From assembly GCA_900541485.1 (NCBI GenBank), contig UQJW01000005.1, positions 1-64,000 of the forward strand: a DNA stretch of 64,000 bases, written 5' to 3'. The position numbers and the translations under genes were made by a program. Under the pieces are notes generated by a model that saw only the letters and a list, made by a program, of their open reading frames with translations, was not told where the DNA came from and did not search any database. Origin of the DNA: an uncultured Dialister sp. Its GTDB lineage: Bacteria > Bacillota > Negativicutes > Veillonellales > Dialisteraceae. Shown in pieces: positions 57,602-64,000 of this stretch; the stretch's first letter is position 1; the number at the start of each line of letters is the position of its first letter.

Positions 57602-58501
57602 TTATAAATTACTGCTGCCACGATTGATTTCATGACGCAGGTGATGCCCTATATGGGTAATACAAACAAGAGTGATGATAAGAAACAGTCCGGGAATCAA
57701 AATGACCCACCAGGAATTAGTCAGAAGGGCTCTTGTCGATAAAGAAAGCATCGTTCCCAAAGATACCACTTCTGTAGGAAGTCCGATTCCTAAGAAACTC
57801 AGTGTCGCTTCCATTGTCATGGATAACCCGACGGAAGAGACAATCATAAATAAAACAGGGGAAATAAAATTGGGAAGTAAATGGTACCACAAGACATGGA
57901 AAAAGTTTCCCCCCATGATTTTGGATGCCAAAACGTAATCACTTTTTCTGATTTGACGCACTTCACTCCGTACTACACGGGCAAGGTTCATCCATGTGGT
58001 AATTCCGATAACAAACGACAAAGAAACCACATTGGCATCACCTATACAGCCGAGGAGCAGAAGCTGAAGAAGAAGATAGGGTATACTGCTCAATAATTCA
58101 GCCGTTCTCATCAAAACCGTATCCGCCCACTTGGGCGCCGTGCCGCTGAGACAGCCATAGATAATTCCTACGCCCGACGAAACGGCTGCGGAAAGAAATC
58201 CGATCATCAGGGAAAGACGTCCGCCATACCATAAAACAGAAAAAATATCCCGCCCCAGACTGTCTGTCCCGAAATAAAATTCACTGTCCGGCGGCTGATT
58301 CAGATGATCAAGATAAAACGCTGTCGGATCATGGTTTGCTATATAAGGTGCAAAAACACAACCGAGGAAAATGAAAAGAAAAATGATGATGGACTTTAAA
58401 GGCCAGCTTCTGACTTTTCTCTTCCACGTTCCTTTTGTTTCTTTACCCGCCGGTTCTTCATGCCGGGGTCCTACTAACAGGAAGTCTGATGATTCTCCCA
58501 T
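57602..58501 (-). CDS. Peptide/nickel ABC transporter permease (DppC-like)
   Basis: 299 aa, start behind GGGGGAC. Cytoplasmic N-terminus of about 30 residues, one helix, then the OppC N domain with F-G-T-D-S-L-G-R-D and the BPD-transport domain; five more helices. The EAA-type loop near 180-210 (S-K-I-M-G-G-N) contacts the ATPases. Its start lies inside the dppB-like gene (28-base overlap). A 145-base gap with a CGGGA/TCCCG hairpin separates it from the binding protein. Confidence 0.9.
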   Translation of the reverse strand: MGESSDFLLVGPRHEEPAGKETKGTWKRKVRSWPLKSIIIFLFIFLGCVFAPYIANHDPTAFYLDHLNQPPDSEFYFGTDSLGRDIFSVLWYGGRLSLMIGFLSAAVSSGVGIIYGCLSGTAPKWADTVLMRTAELLSSIPYLLLQLLLLGCIGDANVVSLSFVIGITTWMNLARVVRSEVRQIRKSDYVLASKIMGGNFFHVLWYHLLPNFISPVLFMIVSSVGLSMTMEATLSFLGIGLPTEVVSLGTMLSLSTRALLTNSWWVILIPGLFLIITLVCITHIGHHLRHEINRGSSNL

Positions 58502-59481
58502 ATTTGTCCCCCTTCCTCTACTTTCATTCGTCTGTCTACGTATTCACTCAGTACATGGGCTATCAAACCCGAGCCGATGACAACAGCGCCCGTCATAAGT
58601 ACGATAATCATGAGCAAGTTATAATCATGATATTTGGCACTGTCGACGGCCAGCTTTCCTATCCCGGGATAAGAAAATACAGCCTCGACCACATAAGCGC
58701 CGCCAATGACATGATTCACTCCGATAGCCATGATACTGAAAATAGTCGGTGCTACATTTCTGAGACAGTGAGTCAAAATAATATGCAGACGGCTGAGCCC
58801 TTTCATCTTTGCAAGAAGTACATATTCTTTCCGTGTCTCATCAAGCAATTTATTCCTTACCATGTACGCATAATACCAAACATGGCTTGTTATCATAACA
58901 ATGACCGGGAGTATCACATGTTCAATCCGGCCCGCCAGGTTACCGCTTTCTCCCGGATAATAAGCACCGCTTCCGGGAAGCCACCCGAGATTTACATTAA
59001 AAATCAGAATCAAAATCAGACCTACCCAAAAAGTAGGCAAATAATATAAGATTGTTCCCGTTTCCGCCAATATCCTGTCCACCCATGTATTTTCATATAA
59101 GACACAGCAGACGGCAGCCGCAATGGCAATGAAAAAAATAAAGAAATAAGAAATCACCCCGAGAAATATGGTATTTCCCATGAAATGAAAAATCACTTGG
59201 CTTACCGGTTCTCTATACTTTAAAGAAAATCCCATATCCCCTTGGAAAATTTTTTCCAGCCATGATATATACTGTTCATACACCGTTCCATTCAGACCCA
59301 AACTGTCGCGTGCCGCCGCCAGTTGCTCCGGCGTCATATGATCCAGTCTGTCTCCGTAAAATGATTGCAGCGGATCACCCGGTGCATAAGAGGCCACAAA
59401 AAAAACAACTGCCGACAATACCAGAAGCGACAGAAGAAAGATCAACACCATACGTAATAAAGATTTACTAAATATTGACAT
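58474..59481 (-). CDS. Peptide/nickel ABC transporter permease (DppB-like)
   Basis: 335 aa, six helices of the OppB type, with a periplasmic N-terminal region containing L-G-L-N-G-T-V-Y-E-Q-Y and W-L-E-K-I-F-Q-G-D-M-G-F-S. The EAA loop near 225-245 contains A-K-M-K-G-L-S. First gene of the five-gene operon dppB-dppC-dppA-dppD-dppF, read from a strong promoter at 59582-59610. The ribosome site for the ATG at 59481 is weak (ACAGG), which leaves the exact start slightly uncertain. Confidence 0.88.
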   Translation of the reverse strand: MSIFSKSLLRMVLIFLLSLLVLSAVVFFVASYAPGDPLQSFYGDRLDHMTPEQLAAARDSLGLNGTVYEQYISWLEKIFQGDMGFSLKYREPVSQVIFHFMGNTIFLGVISYFFIFFIAIAAAVCCVLYENTWVDRILAETGTILYYLPTFWVGLILILIFNVNLGWLPGSGAYYPGESGNLAGRIEHVILPVIVMITSHVWYYAYMVRNKLLDETRKEYVLLAKMKGLSRLHIILTHCLRNVAPTIFSIMAIGVNHVIGGAYVVEAVFSYPGIGKLAVDSAKYHDYNLLMIIVLMTGAVVIGSGLIAHVLSEYVDRRMKVEEGGQIWENHQTSC

Positions 59482-59581
59482 CCTGTATTCATTTCCTTTT
59501 CTTTATCCCCGCCAGTTCCGGAGATTTTATTATTCAAAATAACAGTCATGAATTAAACATAATATTCAATATCACTGGAAT

Positions 59582-59610
59582 AGAATAACAAACTAAGTTT
59601 CATTTGTCAA
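59582..59610 (-). promoter_or_regulatory. Promoter of the peptide ABC operon
   Basis: Minus-strand TTGACA (59605-59610), 17-base spacer, TATTCT (59582-59587). The rest of the 59482-59954 gap, from 59611 on, shows no gene; it includes an AT-rich part and about 250 bases of mixed sequence that may be decayed DNA. Confidence 0.75.
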
Positions 59611-59954
59611 TTTATTTTTAATCTTATTCTTTTTATTTTTAATCTATTTATCATTTAATTAATCAATTTAATATTGATAATTAAAATAGCACTGATACGT
59701 TTCTGGTCGGGCGCGTCATTTTATTCTGCTTTGCTTACCGGTATTCTCCGGTGATTTACGTGATTTTATATTTGTACCGGTTCTCCTTTTCTCTGTGCTT
59801 TTCGGGATTACATAGTATTTTCGTCTGCACTTTAAGGAAAAATATGTAATACCCCATTGTTTATTTTCTGCCCGCACAGCCTGTTTTTATTTCGCCGTTT
59901 CTACCGGTAACACAGCATAAAATTAGAATAAAAAAATACCCCGCCATATCAGGG

Positions 59955-60074
59955 TTCATAAACAAATATATAAATGAAGTGCGTTCGGAGTGGCTTGTAA
60001 AGGCTCTCTTTGAGGTCATTCAAAACGATAATGAAATACCCCGATACATCTTTTACGGTTACTTCAAAAAATGA
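59955..60074 (+). pseudogene. Out-of-frame 5' fragment of the following gene
   Basis: Frame reading through 59973-60071 encodes a protein-like stretch (F-I-N-K-Y-I-N-E-V-R-S-E-W-L-V-K-A-L, then F-E-V-I-Q-N-D-N-E-I-P) and then stops at 60072. Removing one C from the CCCC run at 60039-60042 would join it smoothly to the frame of the next gene (E-I-P then D-T-S-F-T-V). No start codon is found for it, so its true 5' end also seems missing. A single-base frameshift, real or a sequencing error, is the simplest reading. Confidence 0.5.
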
Positions 60075-60615
60075 AACAGCAAAGAAAGATATGGATAGCA
60101 TTCATGAAGTCGAATTACCTATCTTCTTACTTTCAGTTCTTTCTTTTATTCTTAATGAAAGAAAAGATAATTCTAAAAGTCGTCTCACATTTGAATCGTG
60201 GCATACACAAAGCGGTTCCAAAGCTCCTTGGAAGTATAAAGCTGATGTGGGTACTTCAATAGAAAGAAGCATAGCAGTCAAGATTAAATGCGAACCAACT
60301 GAACTAGAGATTATTACCACAAATACATCCACTTCTTCAGTTTCCAAAGCCCCGAAAAAATCAGCAACGAAAAGGATTAATGATAAAACTCTCGCTGCTG
60401 AGCAGGCACGAGCGGATGCTTTGGGAAAGGAAATAGAGAATTTAGCAGATGAAATGGATAGAAAAGAATCTCCACTCGATGATAAATCAGATTCTCAGGA
60501 ACGACTAAAAGAAGAAGCAAACACAACAGTGATTCAGCAACAAACTAATGTTGTTCAAAACGGAGATAACAACATTAATCTGACAAATAATGGAACGATA
60601 AATATCAAGCTTTAG
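60010..60615 (+). CDS. Accessory-island protein with C-terminal Q-x-G-x-N-N motif, probably frameshifted
   Basis: 201 aa if it starts at TTG 60010 (AAAGG six bases upstream); ATG 60031 is an alternative without a site. Residues about 35-95 look like a compact folded domain (E-V-E-L-P-I-F-L-L-S-V-L-S-F-I, R-K-D-N-S-K-S-R-L-T-F-E-S-W-H, V-G-T-S-I-E-R-S-I-A-V). Then follow a Ser/Lys linker, a coiled coil (about 125-170), and the last 25 residues with V-V-Q-N-G-D-N-N-I-N-L-T-N. The next gene opens with a matching motif. Family not recognised with certainty. The upstream fragment suggests the original gene was longer. Confidence 0.55.
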   Translation: MRSFKTIMKYPDTSFTVTSKNETAKKDMDSIHEVELPIFLLSVLSFILNERKDNSKSRLTFESWHTQSGSKAPWKYKADVGTSIERSIAVKIKCEPTELEIITTNTSTSSVSKAPKKSATKRINDKTLAAEQARADALGKEIENLADEMDRKESPLDDKSDSQERLKEEANTTVIQQQTNVVQNGDNNINLTNNGTINIKL

Positions 60616-60626
60616 GAGGTAGGCAA

Positions 60627-61121
60627 ATGAATAAAAATAATAATTCAATAATCAACAGCCCTGCTCCACCATCGATACAGCAAACAGGTCAGAATAATGT
60701 TAATGTAACAAACCTTCCAGGAGGAAATGTTAATCTTATTCAAAACTCACATGTTGAATACGATGAGAATGGCGTTCCATATACTCCTGTCAATCATGTC
60801 CGTTTTGATAGTCAAAACAGCATTATTTATTTAGGAAATGAGCAGGTATCTATACCTGTTGAACTGGTACAGCCTGGATTACTCAACCCAGAAGAGCTGC
60901 CATATGTAAATGCCCTATGCGATGTGTATGCAGAAAAATTAGGAAAAGCCGCTGGCAGATGGCAGAAAAAGCGTGTCACGTCCTTTCGTCTCTTCGTGTC
61001 CCTCTTTATTCTGCTGTCCGCCAACAAAAAACAGGCACCCTTTATGAATGCCTGTCTTTTTGATTGCTGCCGTTTTATTTCTTTGCGGCTAACTGGGCGA
61101 TCTGCGCTTTCAATTCTTTAA
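60627..61121 (+). CDS. Accessory-island protein with N-terminal Q-x-G-x-N-N motif, truncated
   Basis: 164 aa, start behind AGGAGG, 11 bases after the previous gene. Residues 16-30 read S-I-Q-Q-T-G-Q-N-N-V-N-V-T-N-L, followed by a second N-V-N-L repeat. Residues 40-105 are protein-like (V-E-Y-D-E-N-G-V-P-Y-T-P, P-E-E-L-P-Y-V-N-A-L-C-D-V-Y-A-E-K-L). From about residue 112 (near 60960) the sequence turns into basic and Leu/Phe-rich residues that run through the autotransporter's terminator and 46 bases into its 3' end, so the true C-terminal domain has probably been lost. Family not recognised. Confidence 0.55.
   Translation: MNKNNNSIINSPAPPSIQQTGQNNVNVTNLPGGNVNLIQNSHVEYDENGVPYTPVNHVRFDSQNSIIYLGNEQVSIPVELVQPGLLNPEELPYVNALCDVYAEKLGKAAGRWQKKRVTSFRLFVSLFILLSANKKQAPFMNACLFDCCRFISLRLTGRSALSIL
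61024..61061 (-). terminator. Terminator after the autotransporter
   Basis: ACAGGCA (61031-61037) pairs with TGCCTGT (61049-61055); on the minus strand it ends in TTTTTTG. Confidence 0.8.
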
Positions 61122-64000
61122 TTTCAGATTCCATTTTTTCCATCTTTTCGCCCTGCTTCTCAAGGCGGTCTGCCATTTCAGCCTTGGAAAGGCCGCTGTA
61201 TGTGCTTCCGGAGCCCAGCTTCACGGATACACCGGCGTTGAACATGTTCCTGTCGTCTCCCATGGTGGCGCTCAGGCTGAACATCGTCCTTTCGTTCGGG
61301 CGGTAGAAAAGGCCTACGGCTGCGGCGCTGGCGTTCCGGTAATTACCGAAACCTGCAGCAATATCCCACTTGTCATGGGGATCGAAATCCAGCGGATGGA
61401 GGGCTGCCAATGCGGCGGCTCCGGCGCCTACCTTGCTGATCCGGTTGTCCAGATTGCTTACCTGTCCTCCCAGTTCATTGATCATCTTCGTATTGTTGGT
61501 GATATTCCGGGTGTTCGTGCCGACCTGTGTGTCCAGAGCAGAAAGGTTCTGTCCGGCGGTATTATCTTTCTTCACATAGTTGCCGTCTTTTTCCACTCTC
61601 GTTTCCTTGTAGACCGTATCTCCGCTGATAATCTTCGTATTTCCGTTTTCCACCTTGCCGTCAGCTTTCACGTTGATGGTGTATTCCGTTCCTCCCAGCG
61701 TATTGGAGACTTCCGTAAGGCTTACATTTTCACCTGCTTTTACAGTGTTTCTGGTATCCTTCGTAGCTACCGTTACACTCTGGCTCTTTCCGTCGCTGCC
61801 TGTCATTGTGATAGTCGTGGTGTTGTCTGCATTTTGCGTGCCGGTCATCTCATAGGTGGTGTTCGTATCCACTTCTCCGGCAATAGCTGCCAGATCCACG
61901 CTGCCCTTGACTTCATTGCCTGCGGTATCCTTCACGCTTAAAGACAGCTTCTTGCCTTCCAACTTCAATGCATTACCCGTAGCAGCAGCATCCAACGTTG
62001 TGTCTTTAGCGGAAATTTTGTAGCTGTTCGGTGTAGAACCCGCTTCCACAGTTACATTCGTTCCCGCTTCAATCGTTGTCTTCGCCGCCGCGGCTGCTCC
62101 GGTAACAGCCTTTTTCAGCTGTGCCACGTTGACAGCGTCCGTGTCCTGCGCGCCTGCCGCCACGTTGGTAATCTGACGGGTCAGCCCGGTGGCGGCATCG
62201 CCTACGGAAACAGCGGCAGCATTGGCCTGCCAGGTACCGAGAATTTGATTCTTCGTTGCCACAGCGGCCGTATACTTGCCTTCTGCCGTGGCATATGCCG
62301 TCTGTGCCGAATCCATGGCGGTCTTAGCCTCATCCATGGCAGCCTTGGCGTCATCCATGGCCTTTTTGCGGGCTAAATCATACTGATCACCAGAGTGATC
62401 ATACTCGTGATAGGTCTGATAGGCAGCTGTATATGCCGCACTCTTGGACAGATAATCCGCCAATCTCCCGTCATAATCCGTTTTCGCCGCCGTATAATCG
62501 GATTGCAATGTAGGCAGCGCCGTATTTATCTGCGTGATTTCCGCTTCTTTTCCGGACAGCTTAGCGATTTCCGCTTCACTTTCCAGTTTCTTGCCGGTAA
62601 GCGGATTGTAGCCATATACGCCTTTATCCACAGAGGCTACGGATTCACTGCCAAGAGCCACGCCTCCGTCTTTTGTGACATCCGTATTGTAGCCCAGCAT
62701 GACGGCATTATTCACATTCTCCATATGCTTTTTCGCGGCAACGGTCGATTTGACCGTATAGGGAACGCGCATGCCCGTCAATGTAGAACCATCGTCATTT
62801 GTCGCTTGCTGGAGATAGGTTTTATCGACAGGGATTTCCTTAGTTTTCATGGCTCCCAGAATGACGTTGTTTTTACCGCCCTGTACTTCATGATAATCAC
62901 CAATCACCACGCTGGCAGAGGAATCTTTTACCTGGTTCCCTGTCCCCATGACAGATACATCGTTCAGGTTATCCCCTGTATTCCGGAATCCGGTCAAAGT
63001 CGTATTGGTACTAAGAGCGTTTTTCTTTCCGGTCAGAGTATTTCCCGTACCGGTAAGCTGGGAACGCACAGCATAATCGGCAGTATTTCCATTGCCCAAT
63101 GCCAGAACGGACCCGCCGCTTTCAGAAGCCACTTCACCCATGAGTTTGGCGTACCGGTCTATATTGGTATGCTCATGCCCCGTATCCCAATGCAATTCGC
63201 CAAACGAGCCCTCAAGAAACATGCCGTTCAACCCATCACCAAATCCGGCAAAGGCATGATCCACTTTATTGCCTGATCCCAAAGCTAACGTATTGGTTGA
63301 GCGATCCACCTTATTCAACGTGCCCACGATGCTGTTGGCAAAGCTACCATTGTCATCCTCCGTCATGGCGTTAAACGAGCCATAAATAGACGACCACATA
63401 GGAGAGAAGCCCCCAGCATCACTCTTTATCAGGGAATTGGAACCGACTACCGTGGTTGCCATGCCGGCGGACTTGGTATTATGACCGATTGCTATACCCA
63501 TTCCGCCGTTAGCGACAGCGCCATACCCTACAGAAACGGTTCCCCCTGCTACTTCTAAATCCTCCACATCCCGTTCTTCCGGCTTCATAGAGCCAATGGT
63601 TACGGATTCCTTGGCCGCAGACAGGTGCCTATTGTCACCAATAAGGATAGAAGCAGACGGATTGACAGCTGTATTGTTATTCCCGATCACCGTCAGGCTT
63701 TCATAGCCTTTCATGTAGGTATCGTTGCCTGAAATTTTATTTCCCTTGCCGATGACCAAATCGGAAACGTTTTCGGGTCGTACATCATGTTTCCCTGAAA
63801 CGGTACCGACATTCCTATCGGTGACGCTGTTCTTATCGCCGATGACTGTCTGTCCGGAGCTTGATGTGATTGTATTTTCGCTGCCGATCACTTTATTATC
63901 AATAGTTTTGAGGTCAGGATTTTTTTCAGAGCTTTTGGTAGTTACCGTATTTCCCTGACCTGCAATAAAATTACCGCTGCTCACATTAGATTTGGCACCT
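61075..64000 (-). CDS. Trimeric autotransporter adhesin (YadA/Hia-like), N-terminus outside window
   Basis: The frame stays open to the right edge, so the signal peptide is missing here; an internal GTG at 63984 is not the start. The visible part is about 975 aa. It begins with left-handed-helix head repeats (many G-x-x-N-x-x and S-x-x-x-I-G-x-x-N), continues with a long coiled-coil/Ala-rich stalk (about 490-580 from the GTG), Ylhead/HANS-type connectors (A-V-N-V-A-Q-L), and a YadA anchor barrel near the end (A-A-G-F-G-N-Y-R-N-A-S-A-A-A-V-G). After the barrel there is a further 45-residue Lys/Glu coiled coil, which classical YadA lacks. It is secreted to the cell surface as a trimer for adhesion. 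Confidence 0.92.
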   Translation of the reverse strand, partial: GAKSNVSSGNFIAGQGNTVTTKSSEKNPDLKTIDNKVIGSENTITSSSGQTVIGDKNSVTDRNVGTVSGKHDVRPENVSDLVIGKGNKISGNDTYMKGYESLTVIGNNNTAVNPSASILIGDNRHLSAAKESVTIGSMKPEERDVEDLEVAGGTVSVGYGAVANGGMGIAIGHNTKSAGMATTVVGSNSLIKSDAGGFSPMWSSIYGSFNAMTEDDNGSFANSIVGTLNKVDRSTNTLALGSGNKVDHAFAGFGDGLNGMFLEGSFGELHWDTGHEHTNIDRYAKLMGEVASESGGSVLALGNGNTADYAVRSQLTGTGNTLTGKKNALSTNTTLTGFRNTGDNLNDVSVMGTGNQVKDSSASVVIGDYHEVQGGKNNVILGAMKTKEIPVDKTYLQQATNDDGSTLTGMRVPYTVKSTVAAKKHMENVNNAVMLGYNTDVTKDGGVALGSESVASVDKGVYGYNPLTGKKLESEAEIAKLSGKEAEITQINTALPTLQSDYTAAKTDYDGRLADYLSKSAAYTAAYQTYHEYDHSGDQYDLARKKAMDDAKAAMDEAKTAMDSAQTAYATAEGKYTAAVATKNQILGTWQANAAAVSVGDAATGLTRQITNVAAGAQDTDAVNVAQLKKAVTGAAAAAKTTIEAGTNVTVEAGSTPNSYKISAKDTTLDAAATGNALKLEGKKLSLSVKDTAGNEVKGSVDLAAIAGEVDTNTTYEMTGTQNADNTTTITMTGSDGKSQSVTVATKDTRNTVKAGENVSLTEVSNTLGGTEYTINVKADGKVENGNTKIISGDTVYKETRVEKDGNYVKKDNTAGQNLSALDTQVGTNTRNITNNTKMINELGGQVSNLDNRISKVGAGAAALAALHPLDFDPHDKWDIAAGFGNYRNASAAAVGLFYRPNERTMFSLSATMGDDRNMFNAGVSVKLGSGSTYSGLSKAEMADRLEKQGEKMEKMESEIKELKAQIAQLAAKK

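Noticed and set aside
59611..59954. Search for a gene or mobile-element end in the gap before the accessory island
   Set aside because: No frame with a start, ribosome site and protein-like composition, no terminal inverted repeats and no target duplication could be seen.

Overview
The window reads as a chromosomal segment of an anaerobic, diderm Firmicute of the class Negativicutes, most likely a succinate-decarboxylating Veillonellaceae member close to Dialister. This is inferred from three things. There is an outer-membrane porin with an N-terminal SLH domain at 29225-30469 and a YadA-type trimeric autotransporter at the right edge. There is a complete succinate-to-propionyl-CoA gene set with a biotin-dependent methylmalonyl-CoA decarboxylase. 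Gene order and promoters are Firmicute-like. No database search was possible; every assignment comes from reading motifs.

Layout. 1-54: the 5' half of a cobalamin riboswitch on the minus strand that runs off the left edge. 158-724: an MsrA-fold protein without the catalytic cysteine. 881-6547: a minus-strand operon mutA-mutB-meaB, preceded by a complete cobalamin riboswitch (about 6780-6965) with a terminator. Divergent from it is a small stand-alone B12-domain paralogue (7179-7673) that has lost the cobalt-binding histidine. 7804-15539 (minus): succinate CoA-transferase, a second, split methylmalonyl-CoA mutase (mcmA1/mcmA2), a second MeaB GTPase, the epimerase, and the mmdA, mmdD and mmdC subunits of the Na+-pumping decarboxylase. 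Together these convert succinate to succinyl-CoA, methylmalonyl-CoA and propionyl-CoA. A Dcu-type C4-dicarboxylate carrier (36896-38236) could supply the succinate. The mmdB membrane subunit is not in the window.

15826-24970 (minus): an O-antigen-ligase-like protein, then the proteostasis block tig-clpP-clpX-lon-engB and a YitT protein, with a tRNA-Ser beside it. 25289-33460: two tandem AEC carriers, an unusual tRNA-Cys, a DUF805 protein, a DnaQ-like exonuclease, the SLH porin, an LUD protein, a TRIC/UPF0126 channel, an M50 protease and an orphan HicB. 33733-49516: gyrB, a monofunctional transglycosylase, dcu, crcB, a K+/H+ antiporter, an enoyl-CoA hydratase, mnmA, tag, a TSUP transporter, an NhaC-type antiporter and a large purL.

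49899-59481: a CstA carrier with an unknown partner, two exported proteins of unknown function, and a dpp/opp-type peptide ABC operon. 59955-61121 is a small accessory island. Its two adjacent genes carry matching Q-x-G-x-N-N motifs, at the C-terminus of the first and the N-terminus of the second, and both look damaged (a frameshift at a C run in the first, a foreign tail on the second). 61075-64000 is the autotransporter, whose N-terminus lies outside the window.

Most worth a second look: the cobalamin riboswitch in front of a B12-dependent enzyme and the degenerate B12-domain protein divergent from it; the structured mcmA1 leader with a palindrome inside its promoter; the motif-paired damaged gene island; the Cys-less MsrA; and the anomalous tRNA-Cys.
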